DNA from: RPQJ01 sp052035645
Lineage (GTDB): Bacteria; Pseudomonadota; Gammaproteobacteria; Steroidobacterales; Steroidobacteraceae
Length of the DNA stretch: 64,000 bases
Assembly (NCBI GenBank): GCA_052035645.1
Contig: JBPOHK010000106.1
Location: 1-64,000 of the forward strand
Reading direction: 5' to 3'
Shown here piece by piece: positions 1 through 6,552 of the stretch; position 1 is the first letter of the stretch, and each line of letters starts with the position of its first letter. The notes beneath the pieces were generated by a model, which saw only the letters and a list, made by a program, of their open reading frames with translations, did no database searches and was not told where the DNA came from. The translations under genes were made by a program, and so were the position numbers.

Positions 1-116
1 CCGACGAGCGAAACCAGCAGTGTGTTTGGCACATACTCCACTCGAGTGAGCGCCAGCGCACGACAATCCGGCCTCGCGGGAGCCAACGACGTTGAGGAGA
101 CCGCCGACGCGCACAT
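1..116 (-). CDS. Partial cassette ORF, unknown function (5' end only)
   Basis: Reading leftward from the attC at 120-221, an ATG at 116 opens a frame that stays open to the window edge (about 38 codons, beginning MCASAVSSTS). It lies directly after the core site, where the fifth cassette's gene should start. The visible residues match no family I recognise, and the piece is too short to prove coding. Another frame of the same cassette could be the real one. Confidence 0.3.
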   Translation of the reverse strand, partial: MCASAVSSTSLAPARPDCRALALTRVEYVPNTLLVSLV

Positions 117-119
117 GCG

Positions 120-221
120 CTCTAACGCCCGCGCTCAGCGGCAAAGGCGAGCTGGCTCGCCATGTGCGGCCGCAGATGGCGTGACAGCTTGCCTTTGTCC
201 GCCTGCAGCGCGTGGTTAGGC
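120..221 (-). other. attC recombination site (between cassettes 4 and 5)
   Basis: On the + strand the site begins TCTAACGCCCGCG and ends CGCGTGGTTAGGC. The left arm (CTAACGCCCGCGCT, CAGCGG, CAAAGGC, AGCTG) pairs with the complement of the right arm with a few unpaired bases, giving the imperfect hairpin typical of attC. The core GTTAGGC lies at 215-221 and the inverse core CTAAC at 121-125. The central loop is about 30 nt. Confidence 0.85.
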
Positions 222-233
222 AGTCGCGCCGAA

Positions 234-536
234 TTAGTCACCGACAAACCTGACGTAAATGTGGACACCCTTCGATTCCTCGAGAAACTGCACGACGCTA
301 TCAATATGCGACCGCAGAGAAATGTCCGCCGCCGAATCAGCGAGTTGCTGCAGCTCGGCGATCAGTACCGGGAGCTGCCGTTGATTCACGACCAAATCGC
401 CGTATGGGTCGATGAATCGCAGGATTGCACTGGATGCCGGTGCCGCAGACACAATCCGAGCATCGATGCCAGGGGCATCAAACCGAGCGAGTGGTTCGCC
501 AACTTCGTCTTCGCGAACTAGGCCGACGTGCTGCAT
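234..536 (-). CDS. Integron cassette protein, conserved hypothetical (100 aa)
   Basis: This is the gene of cassette 4, lying wholly between two attC sites and starting at an ATG at 536, 11 bp after the core site at 547. The product is a small soluble protein without signal peptide or membrane segment. It has a motif LRFIDPYGD near residues 39-47, a central Leu/Ala-rich helix and a C-terminal strand VHIYVRFVGD. I recall similar short cassette-borne proteins, but I know of no assigned function. The strand-helix-strand pattern would fit an immunity-like or small regulatory fold; that is inference only. The TAA stop lies 13 bp before the next attC. Confidence 0.7.
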   Translation of the reverse strand: MQHVGLVREDEVGEPLARFDAPGIDARIVSAAPASSAILRFIDPYGDLVVNQRQLPVLIAELQQLADSAADISLRSHIDSVVQFLEESKGVHIYVRFVGD

Positions 537-546
537 CTGATCGGCT

Positions 547-669
547 GCCTAACGCTCGCGTTGAGCGGCCGAGCACCGCTGTTGGCTGAGTGACGCGGGC
601 GCATACTCTCTTCGCGCCCGCGGCACTGTGGGATGAAACGTCACGGTCCGCTCCAACGCGTGGTTAGCC
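547..669 (-). other. attC recombination site (between cassettes 3 and 4)
   Basis: The site begins GCCTAACGCTCGCGTTGAGC and ends CGCTCCAACGCGTGGTTAGCC on the + strand; the two ends are imperfect complements with single-base bulges. The loop is long and itself contains a GC-rich palindrome (GCGGGCGC ... GCGCCCGC near 597-622). Core GTTAGCC is at 663-669. Confidence 0.85.
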
Positions 670-677
670 GCCCGTAA

Positions 678-1136
678 CTACCAATGCCGGTCATGTACAT
701 ACAACTGGAGCTCTCGCAGGTGTCGACCCCAATGCGACCGATACCCTAGCTGGAAGTGAAACAGTGCATCTGCCTCAGACGTGTTTTGAAACCGCCAAAT
801 AATTTCCCGGAGGTCTCCGCAGATCTCCGCGATATCGCTTATGGCGTCCCCAACGGCCAGCTCCGTCTCCGAAATCTTGTCCGATATATCGAGCGGCGTG
901 TTGTAGTAGCCGAAGGACGGAAATTGCTTTGCGACTCGCTGGTACGCAATCGTTGGGTCCTGGCTCGGCGGGTCCGGATACTCAGCGCCGTCAAACTCGA
1001 AGCGCACGGTATGAATGCAGGCTGCTAGACGATCCAGAACTGCCTCCAGCGCTTCAATCGAGTCCGATTGAGAGCGGGACGTATCCTCGACAACGTCGAG
1101 AACCTCGCGAATCTGTTGCAGCACCGCGGATGCCAC
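678..1136 (-). CDS. Cassette protein, DUF5063-like (152 aa)
   Basis: Gene of cassette 3. The start is a GTG at 1136, only about 5 bp after the core site at 1141-1147, so translation begins at the cassette boundary. The protein is soluble and mostly helical. Its middle and end carry the pattern I associate with DUF5063: VAKQFPSFGYYN (about residues 68-79), acidic DISDKISETE, then AISDIAEICGDLREIIW and a C-terminal FQLGYRSHWGRHLRELQ. DUF5063 proteins are uncharacterised. The TAG stop sits 9 bp before the downstream attC. Family placement is by remembered motif and not by search. Confidence 0.65.
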   Translation of the reverse strand: MASAVLQQIREVLDVVEDTSRSQSDSIEALEAVLDRLAACIHTVRFEFDGAEYPDPPSQDPTIAYQRVAKQFPSFGYYNTPLDISDKISETELAVGDAISDIAEICGDLREIIWRFQNTSEADALFHFQLGYRSHWGRHLRELQLYVHDRHW

Positions 1137-1140
1137 AGGC

Positions 1141-1242
1141 GGCTAACGCCCGCGCTTACCGGCGCGCCGCCGGCTGGCGCGGCCTTTGCCCTGCAAAGGG
1201 CGTGACAGACCAGGCGCGTCCGAGTGCTGCGCGTTGTTAGCA
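1141..1242 (-). other. attC recombination site (between cassettes 2 and 3)
   Basis: The site runs from GGCTAACGCCCGCGCTTACC to GTGCTGCGCGTTGTTAGCA on the + strand. Outer arms CTAACGCCCGCGC and GCGCGTTGTTAG pair with bulges, and an inner stem GGCGCGCC/GGCGCGTC continues the helix. The oxygenase reading frame of cassette 2 continues through the whole site and stops inside its left core (TAG at 1143-1145). Confidence 0.8.
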
Positions 1243-1616
1243 GGCTCCGTAACTCTCACCCATCCGATACTGAACACGTACCGACTGCCAGACTCTACCT
1301 TCGTAACGCTGTGCACACATGCGTCCGGACGGAAGTACTTGATTCGTTCCGATTCATAGATCGGGGTGGAACATATGAACTGGCCGCCCTTCCGAGCACG
1401 CTTCAGCAGGATGTTGAGTCGAAAGTGATCTCCGGCACTGACTGGATCCGTGTGCGGCGGAATCTCCGATCCTTCAGGAAAGCGAAGGACATACATATCT
1501 AGGGGCAATGGCCAGTAACTCTGGAGCAGCAACATCTTGTCGTAGCCGGAGCGTTGGCGACCTCGCTGCCACCTGAACGCCGTGCGGAGATATTCCTGAA
1601 TGCCGCTGGCTACCAT
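1143..1616 (-). CDS. Cassette-borne 2OG-Fe(II) oxygenase family protein (157 aa)
   Basis: Gene of cassette 2, with an ATG at 1616. Residues about 35-122 show the 2-oxoglutarate/Fe(II) dioxygenase core: DMYVLRFPEGSEIPPHTDP with the HxD iron ligands, a basic strand FRLNILLKRARKGGQF, a distal His in ACVHSVTKVE, and the arginine strand SGSRYVFSIGW that would hold the 2OG carboxylate. The length suits the compact members of this family. The substrate is unknown. The last 33 or so residues (from about TEPANNAQHS on) are translated from the attC site and are Arg/Gly/Lys-rich, so the folded domain probably ends near residue 122. Confidence 0.75.
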   Translation of the reverse strand: MVASGIQEYLRTAFRWQRGRQRSGYDKMLLLQSYWPLPLDMYVLRFPEGSEIPPHTDPVSAGDHFRLNILLKRARKGGQFICSTPIYESERIKYFRPDACVHSVTKVESGSRYVFSIGWVRVTEPANNAQHSDAPGLSRPLQGKGRASRRRAGKRGR

Positions 1617-1628
1617 GTTGGTTGAGCC

Positions 1629-1754
1629 TGCTAACGCCGCAGTTCAGCGGCGGCGCGCTGCCGTTTGGAGCGCGCTGCATGTGCATAATGAAATGACGCA
1701 CATGCGGCGTGCCGCGATACCGTTTGCACCGTCCGCTGCAACTGCTTGTTATGC
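1629..1754 (-). other. attC recombination site (between cassettes 1 and 2)
   Basis: The site begins TGCTAACGCCGCAGTTCAGC and ends CGCTGCAACTGCTTGTTATGC on the + strand. The arms CTAAC-GCCGCAGTT-CAGCGG-CGG pair with the complement of the right end with two bulges. It is the longest attC in the array. The TAA stop of the cassette 1 gene (1749-1751) is part of its core sequence. Confidence 0.85.
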
Positions 1755-2234
1755 GGCGCCGCGATGTAGGTGCTGCTGTGCGAGTTGTTGAATGAAGTCA
1801 TAGCCCCAGAACCCCAGCACTGGAAGTGTTCCCCATTCTTCCTTCCGCGCTTCGCGTAGAGTTTCTGCGCCGCGAAGCACGAATGTTCCCTCACCACCGC
1901 GAGAAGAAAGTAGCAGAGGTAGCTCTACGCCGTCAGCCTCAAGCGGGCGCTCGCCAAGAAGCTCTCCACCGGTTTGCGCGATGGCGCGAACGTGCATGAC
2001 GCCAAACGCAAGAAGCTCCGAACCCGCGATTGACTCAGCAGTTGGCAGCGAGCTGCCGCTCCACTTGTGCAGCCCACCGAAGAATGAACTCCTCGACGGG
2101 AGTTGAGCACCACTGAGCTGAAGAACTCGCCCGCAGCCAAAGGACCCGGAGCCGAACGGCACCGCCCAGAACTGCCCCACGCGCAACGACGCGGTGGACT
2201 TTGGGCGGAACGGATAGCTTGGACTACGCCGCAT
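1749..2234 (-). CDS. Cassette protein, Imm26-like (161 aa)
   Basis: First gene of the array, read away from intI. Its ATG at 2234 is part of the recombined core GTTATGC, so the start codon is supplied by the attI/attC junction. Residues about 18-40 (VGQFWAVPFGSGSFGCGRVL) resemble the N-terminal strand pair of immunity protein 26 family proteins, followed by LPTAESIAG, GVMHVRAIAQTGGELLGERPLE and a C-terminal WGTLPVLGFWGYD. I recall near-identical proteins from other integron cassettes with no known role. Immunity is a family-based guess; no toxin gene is adjacent. Confidence 0.65.
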   Translation of the reverse strand: MRRSPSYPFRPKSTASLRVGQFWAVPFGSGSFGCGRVLQLSGAQLPSRSSFFGGLHKWSGSSLPTAESIAGSELLAFGVMHVRAIAQTGGELLGERPLEADGVELPLLLSSRGGEGTFVLRGAETLREARKEEWGTLPVLGFWGYDFIQQLAQQHLHRGAA

Positions 2235-2300
2235 AACGCCAAGTAGGCCGACAGGTATTAGGGCTGCAGGATTTCGGCACGCAGCTTTTTGGCTGATACG
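2231..2300 (-). other. Probable attI site / first cassette junction
   Basis: GCATAAC at 2231-2237 (GTTATGC on the - strand) is the first core site reached from intI and marks the insertion point of cassette 1. The next bases toward intI lack the long arms of an attC and are presumed to be attI. The right limit is arbitrary. A short inverted repeat TGGTC-N6-GACCA lies further toward intI at 2385-2400. Confidence 0.6.
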
Positions 2301-2438
2301 TATAACGTCTGGCCGGCTCCGGGCACGCTACCGCCATTACGACGCACTTCCGTGTCATTCGCGTGTTTCCCTGCGCAGGGGAATTGGTCCAAATAGACCA
2401 TCGAACTCCCCTGCCGTCAACACTCCCGAGGCCCGCGC

Positions 2439-3401
2439 ATGGATGCCCGCCCTCGCCTGCTCGACCAGGTCCGGCAGAAGCTGCGCACGCTCCATTACAG
2501 CTACCGGACGGAGCAGCAATATGTCCACTGGATCCGCCGGTTCATCCTCTTTCACGACCGCCGGCACCCCTCCTCGCTCGGCGCGACGGAAGTCGAGGCC
2601 TACCTCACGCACCTCGCGGTCGACCGCAAGGTCTCGGCCTCCACGCAGAATCAGGCGCTCGCCGCCATCCTCTTTCTCTACAAGTACGTGCTCGAATCCG
2701 AGTTGCCGTGGCTCGACCGGATCGTCCGGGCCAAACGGTCGCAGTACCTGCCCGTGGTCCTGTCGCCGGCCGAGGTCGCCTCGATCCTCGAACGGATGGA
2801 GGGCCAATACCGGCTCATCGCCAACCTGCTCTACGGCTCGGGGCTGCGCATCACCGAGGCACTGCGCTTGCGCGTGAAGGACGTCAACTTCGCATACCGA
2901 CAGGTCATCGTGCGCGACGGCAAGGGCAGCAAGGACCGCGTCACGATCCTGCCGGACGTGCTCGTCGCTTCGCTCCAGGCGCACCTCGTCGCAGTGCGCG
3001 CCCGGCACGAGCACGCCTTGCAGCGCGGATACGGCGGCGTCGAACTGCCCTTTGCGCTCGAACGCAAGTACCCGAACGCGCATCTCGAATGGGGCTGGCA
3101 GTACGTCTTCCCGGCCGCGCAGCCGTCGATCGATCCGCGCAGTGGCGCGCGCCGGCGCCACCACGTCTTTCCCGACACCCTCCAGCGCCACGTGAAGCGT
3201 GCCGCGCGCGAGGCCGGCATCGACCGACCGGTGTCGTGCCACACGTTCCGGCACTCGTTCGCGACCCACCTGCTCGAGCGCGGCTACGACATCCGCACCG
3301 TGCAGGAACTCCTCGGTCACCGCGACGTGAAGACCACGCAGATCTACACCCACGTCATGCGCCGGGGCGCCAATGCCGTGCAGAGTCCGCTCGACCGGTG
3401 A
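2439..3401 (+). CDS. intI: Integron integrase IntI (tyrosine recombinase, 320 aa)
   Basis: The enzyme inserts and excises gene cassettes by recombination between attI and attC. An N-terminal SAM-like domain (about 1-95) is followed by the catalytic domain with the tyrosine recombinase set: Arg137 in GSGLRITEA, Lys165 in GKGSKDR, His268 and Arg271 in CHTFRHS, His294 in LLGHRD and Tyr303 in QIYTHV. Residues 210-226 (KYPNAHLEWGWQYVFPA) are the insertion that separates IntI from phage and XerCD integrases and binds extrahelical attC bases. The length of 320 aa is usual for IntI and the frame is intact. The ATG at 2439 is chosen because homology begins within the first residues. The cassette array lies divergently upstream. 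Confidence 0.93.
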   Translation: MDARPRLLDQVRQKLRTLHYSYRTEQQYVHWIRRFILFHDRRHPSSLGATEVEAYLTHLAVDRKVSASTQNQALAAILFLYKYVLESELPWLDRIVRAKRSQYLPVVLSPAEVASILERMEGQYRLIANLLYGSGLRITEALRLRVKDVNFAYRQVIVRDGKGSKDRVTILPDVLVASLQAHLVAVRARHEHALQRGYGGVELPFALERKYPNAHLEWGWQYVFPAAQPSIDPRSGARRRHHVFPDTLQRHVKRAAREAGIDRPVSCHTFRHSFATHLLERGYDIRTVQELLGHRDVKTTQIYTHVMRRGANAVQSPLDR

Positions 3402-3435
3402 GGCGGGCCACGCGGGCCCGCTTTCGGAACGCCTT

Positions 3436-3475
3436 TTGACATACCATTTTTGATATAGATACGATAAGGTATGTG
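3436..3475 (+). promoter_or_regulatory. Promoter and candidate operator of higBA
   Basis: The stretch is sharply AT-rich against its surroundings. TTGACA at 3436-3441 is a perfect -35 box, with TACGAT at 3460-3465 as a possible -10 (18-bp spacer). An inverted repeat ACATACC (3439-3445) / GGTATGT (3468-3474) spans the promoter and reaches the toxin ATG at 3471, a fitting position for autorepression by the antitoxin. With this -10 the transcript would begin at or very near the ATG, that is, with almost no leader. Confidence 0.6.
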
Positions 3476-3755
3476 GCGCATCGAGGAACATCGTCGCGTG
3501 GATCGGCAGCTCTCCGGCACGGTGCAGATCGAGGTTCTGAAGCGTTATGAAAAATGGAAGGACATCGCGAGGTTGTCGGGGCCGCCGGGCCTTCGCGCGA
3601 TCAAGGGGTTCCATGACGAGGCCCTGGCCGGCGACTGGAAGGGGCATAGGTCCTCGCGTCTCGGACTGAAATGGAGAGTCATTTATCGCGTGGCGGCGCG
3701 CGTGCTGCTGATCCAGGTGATCCAGGTCACGCCGCATGACTACAGGAGGCCGTGA
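3471..3755 (+). CDS. higB: HigB/RelE-family mRNA interferase toxin (94 aa)
   Basis: A small basic protein of the RelE/ParE superfamily, expected to cleave mRNA at the ribosome. Visible family features are the N-terminal strand and helix, then LRAIKGFHDEALAGDWKGHRSSRLGLKWRVIYRV (about residues 42-75), which holds the basic His/Arg residues and the central strand, and the C-terminal strand VLLIQVIQVTPHDYRR. The next gene is an XRE antitoxin, so the order is toxin first, as in higBA. The ATG is preceded by a promoter and no ribosome binding site. The pair lies just outside the cassette array and is not itself a cassette, because no attC is attached to it. Confidence 0.85.
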   Translation: MWRIEEHRRVDRQLSGTVQIEVLKRYEKWKDIARLSGPPGLRAIKGFHDEALAGDWKGHRSSRLGLKWRVIYRVAARVLLIQVIQVTPHDYRRP

Positions 3756-3756
3756 G

Positions 3757-4017
3757 ATGAAAGACTTCAAACCCGCCAGGCGACGAGTCGACGTGCCGGT
3801 CGGCGAGTCCGTTCGCATTCTTCGTGAGTTGCAGGAATTGAGTCAGAGCCAGCTGTCGGGGCTGACCGGGATTCCGCAGGCAACCATTTCCGCCATCGAG
3901 AACGGGCGCGTCAATCTGGGCGTGGAGCGTGCGAAAGTGCTCGCCCGGGCCCTCAAGTGCCATCCGGCCGTGCTCGTGTTCCCGGGCTGGGATGTCGAGA
4001 GCGAGTCCGCGGCGTGA
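3757..4017 (+). CDS. higA: HigA-type XRE antitoxin (86 aa)
   Basis: Antitoxin partner of the preceding toxin. A Cro/CI helix-turn-helix occupies about residues 20-60, with the recognition region SQLSGLTGIPQATISAIENG. The start at 3757 is chosen because AGGAGG (3743-3748) inside the toxin gene is 8 bp upstream of it and the toxin stop is 1 bp away; an in-frame ATG at 3736 lies before the ribosome binding site and is unlikely. It is expected to neutralise HigB and to repress the shared promoter through the inverted repeat at 3439-3474. Confidence 0.85.
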   Translation: MKDFKPARRRVDVPVGESVRILRELQELSQSQLSGLTGIPQATISAIENGRVNLGVERAKVLARALKCHPAVLVFPGWDVESESAA

Positions 4018-4231
4018 CGAGCGCCGATGTGAATCGAGAACAGCAGGATAGGGAGAAGGCGGAGGTCAGGACGGCCGGAGGGATGGACGCACCCGCTCCG
4101 CTCCCGTGCGGCCCCGTCGGGGCCGTTGCGCTCGCCCCCCGACGCGCGCGCGGGCACCGACTCACCGCGCGCCCGCGCGGTGAACGAACCCCCGACGACG
4201 CCGGGGGTTCCGGACGTCCCTCCTCCAGCCA
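4018..4231. repeat. Gene-free stretch with three GC-rich hairpins
   Basis: No supported gene lies here. Three inverted repeats are visible: GGCCCCG/CGGGGCC around 4110-4124, ACCGCGCG/CGCGCGGT at 4164-4181, and GAACCCCC/GGGGGTTC at 4186-4210. None has a proper T-run, so they are not clear terminators. They lie between the toxin-antitoxin pair and the tRNA. Confidence 0.5.
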
Positions 4232-4279
4232 ATGAAATAAAAAGGGGCACCCCGACTGGAGTGCCCCTTTTCATTTCAT
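4232..4279. terminator. Bidirectional intrinsic terminator
   Basis: A 19-bp inverted repeat with one mismatch, ATGAAATAAAAAGGGGCAC (4232-4250) and GTGCCCCTTTTCATTTCAT (4261-4279), flanks a 10-nt loop. The GGGGCAC/GTGCCCC stem is followed by a T-run in both directions, so it can stop transcription leaving higBA and transcription of the tRNA, whose 3' end is 2 bp away. Confidence 0.85.
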
Positions 4280-4280
4280 C

Positions 4281-4357
4281 TGGCGCGGCCGGAGGGATTC
4301 GAACCCCCGACCCTCAGGTTCGAAGCCTGATGCTCTATCCAACTGAGCTACGGCCGC
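4281..4357 (-). tRNA. tRNA-Arg (anticodon TCG), CCA encoded
   Basis: The - strand folds to a full cloverleaf: acceptor GCGGCCG/CGGCCGC, D arm GCTC-AGTTGGATA-GAGC, anticodon arm TCAGG-CTTCGAA-CCTGA with anticodon TCG (reads CGA), variable loop GGGTC, T arm GGGGG-TTCGAAT-CCCTC, discriminator G and encoded CCA (4281-4283). It is 77 nt long. Its 3' end faces the integron and toxin-antitoxin region, the side where islands usually insert. Confidence 0.96.
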
Positions 4358-4382
4358 GCGAGGGAGACTGGGAAACGAGATT

Positions 4383-5912
4383 TTACTTCATCGTCGGGAT
4401 CGTGAACTGCGCGCTCTCGCGCTTGCTCGACGGCCAGCGCGAGGTCACCGTCTTCAGGCGCGTGTAGAACCGCACGCCGTCCGGCCCGTGCACGTGCAGC
4501 GGCCCGAACAGCGAGCGCTTCCAGCCGCCGAACGAGTGGAACGCCATCGGCACCGGGATCGGCACGTTCACGCCCACCATGCCCACCTGCACCGCATGGG
4601 CGAACGCGCGCGCGGCCTCGCCGCTCGCCGTGAAGATGGCCGTGCCGTTCGCAAACTCGTGGCCGTTCACCAGTTCGAGCGCCGTGGCGAGGTCCGGCAC
4701 GCGCACCACGCACAGCACCGGCCCGAAAATCTCTTCCTTGTAGATGCGCATCGACGGCTGCACGTCGTCGAACAGGCACGGGCCGATGAAGTACCCGCCC
4801 TCGTGCCCCTTGACCTTGAGCGCCCGGCCGTCGACGACCAGCTTCGCGCCTTCCTGCACGCCGAGGTCCACGTAGCCGCGCACGCGCGCCAGGTGTTCCT
4901 TCGTCACGAGCGGGCCCATGTCGACGGGCTCGAGGTGCCCGGGGCCCACTTTCAGGTCTTTCAGCTGCTTCTGGATCTCGGCGATCAGGTCGTCGCCCGC
5001 ATCGCCCACCGCCAGCGCCACGCTGATCGCCATGCAGCGCTCGCCCGCCGAGCCGTAGGCCGCGCCGATCAGCGCACTCGCCGCGTTTGCGGTGTCGGCG
5101 TCCGGCATCACCACCATGTGGTTCTTCGCACCGCCCAGGGCCTGCACGCGCTTGCCTGCCGCCGAGGCCGTGCGATAGATGTACTCGGCGACCGGCGTCG
5201 AGCCGACGACGCTCACCGCGCCCACCGGCGGGTCGGTGAGCAGCACGTCCACCGCCTCGCGCTCGCCGTTGACGATGTTGAACACGCCGTCCGGCAGGCC
5301 CGCCTGCTTCAGCAGCTCGGCCACGCGCATCGGGCAGCTCGGGTCCTTCTCCGACGGCTTGAGCACGAACGTGTTGCCGCACGCGATGGCCACCGGGTAC
5401 ATCCACATGGGCACCATCGACGGGAAGTTGAACGGCGTGATGCCCGCGCACACGCCCACCGGCTGGCGCGCCGACCAGCTGTCCACCGCCGTGCCGACGT
5501 TCTCGCTGAACTCGCCCTTCAGCAGCTGCGGGATGCCGCAGGCGAACTCCACCACTTCCATGCCGCGGATCACTTCGCCGCGCGCATCCGACAGCACCTT
5601 GCCGTGCTCGGCCGTAATCAGGCCGGCGAGCTCGTCGAGGTGCTGCTCGAGCAGCGCCTTGAACCGGAACATCACCCGCGCACGCTGCAGCGGCGGCGTC
5701 GCCGCCCAGGCCGGCAGTGCCCTGGCGGCCGCGGCAATCGCCGCCCGCGTCTCGTCGGCGCTCGCGTACGCGACGACGCCGCGCTCGGCGCCCGTCGCCG
5801 GGTTGTGCACGACGCCCGCCCGGCCCGACGTGCCCGCGACGAACTGCCCGCCGACGAAGTGGCCGAGGCTGAACGGAGGGAGGCCGGCGGGGGCGGTCAG
5901 CGGCTGGCTCAT
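4383..5912 (-). CDS. mmsA: Methylmalonate-semialdehyde dehydrogenase, CoA-acylating (509 aa)
   Basis: The enzyme oxidises (methyl)malonate semialdehyde to propionyl-CoA or acetyl-CoA with NAD and CoA, in valine, thymine and inositol breakdown. It is an aldehyde dehydrogenase superfamily member; the catalytic Cys293 lies in GSAGERCMA, and the MmsA-typical region GITPFNFPSMVPMWMYPVAI is at about 157-176. The length of about 500 aa is normal. The ATG at 5912 (MSQPLTAPAG) fits the family N-terminus; the frame runs 22 codons further upstream without family resemblance. It stands alone, divergent from the next gene and 25 bp from the tRNA. Confidence 0.92.
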   Translation of the reverse strand: MSQPLTAPAGLPPFSLGHFVGGQFVAGTSGRAGVVHNPATGAERGVVAYASADETRAAIAAAARALPAWAATPPLQRARVMFRFKALLEQHLDELAGLITAEHGKVLSDARGEVIRGMEVVEFACGIPQLLKGEFSENVGTAVDSWSARQPVGVCAGITPFNFPSMVPMWMYPVAIACGNTFVLKPSEKDPSCPMRVAELLKQAGLPDGVFNIVNGEREAVDVLLTDPPVGAVSVVGSTPVAEYIYRTASAAGKRVQALGGAKNHMVVMPDADTANAASALIGAAYGSAGERCMAISVALAVGDAGDDLIAEIQKQLKDLKVGPGHLEPVDMGPLVTKEHLARVRGYVDLGVQEGAKLVVDGRALKVKGHEGGYFIGPCLFDDVQPSMRIYKEEIFGPVLCVVRVPDLATALELVNGHEFANGTAIFTASGEAARAFAHAVQVGMVGVNVPIPVPMAFHSFGGWKRSLFGPLHVHGPDGVRFYTRLKTVTSRWPSSKRESAQFTIPTMK

Positions 5913-6105
5913 GTCGCGGTTCCGGGGGTGGCGGTCCAGAAGGGGGCGCCATTCTAGGCGTTTCCACTGCCGGGCCACAGGGGATGGCGGTCGCGCTCCC
6001 CGACCCCGCCGGGCGGGATGTGGGCCGTCCGGCCTGTGGTAGAGTGCCCCGCATCTTCCACCGGCCGCCGGGAGCGGCCGCCGCCACCCTCAAGAGGACC
6101 TGCCG

Positions 6106-6483
6106 ATGAAGCTCCTGACCGCCGTCGCCATCCCGCTCCTTGGCCTGCTGGGCGCGGCCGCCAACGCCGCCTGCGTCTACCCGACGGCCCCCGACAAGCT
6201 GCCGAACGGTACCTCGGCCACCAAGGAAGAGATGGTCGCCGCCAATGGCCAGATGAAGGAGTACTCGAAGTCCGTGCAGGAGGTCTACCTCACCTGCCTG
6301 CAGCAGGAAGAGGCCGACGCCATTGCCGCGCTCGACCCGGCCGATCCGGAGTTCGCGCAGAAGAAGGCCGCCGCCGAGGCGATCCACGCCAAGAAGCACA
6401 ATGCTGCGCTCGACGAGCTGCAGTCCCTGGCTGCCCGCTGGAATGACGAGATCAAGGCCTACAAGGCACGGGAAGCCAAGTAA
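6106..6483 (+). CDS. Small exported protein, conserved hypothetical (125 aa)
   Basis: A signal peptide (MKLLTAVAIPLLGLLGAAANA, cleavage near residue 21) precedes a mature protein of about 104 residues. The mature part has two Cys (ACVYP at about 22-24 and LTCLQQEE near 65) that could form a disulfide in the periplasm, and is otherwise helical and charged, ending KAYKAREAK. AAGAGGAC lies just upstream of the ATG. The protein matches no named family I know. It is followed by the molybdenum cofactor operon after a 69-bp gap, so co-transcription is possible but not indicated. Confidence 0.75.
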   Translation: MKLLTAVAIPLLGLLGAAANAACVYPTAPDKLPNGTSATKEEMVAANGQMKEYSKSVQEVYLTCLQQEEADAIAALDPADPEFAQKKAAAEAIHAKKHNAALDELQSLAARWNDEIKAYKAREAK

Positions 6484-6552
6484 TCCGACCCTCCACGCGG
6501 CGGCCGCCGGTCGCCGCGTGGACCCCTCGCCGCACCTTGTCCCGAGGCCGGC

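Larger units (their letters stand above)
1..3401. mobile_element. Chromosomal integron: intI plus cassette array (left end beyond window)
   Basis: An integron-type tyrosine recombinase on the + strand (2439-3401) is divergent from an array of small - strand genes. Each gene is closed by an imperfect palindrome of 102-126 bp that begins TAACG and ends GTTAG or GTTAT. The geometry is canonical: intI, attI near 2231-2237, then cassettes read away from intI. Four complete cassettes and part of a fifth are visible, so the array continues left of position 1. Cassette DNA is visibly less GC-rich than the rest of the window and its genes are unrelated to each other, as expected of captured cassettes. 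The attC sites differ from one another in arm and loop sequence, which argues against a homogeneous superintegron with uniform repeats. Confidence 0.9.

Noticed and set aside
2439..3401. Phage or XerC/D integrase
   Set aside because: The IntI-specific insertion at residues 210-226 and the adjacent attC array identify an integron integrase; no phage genes are present.
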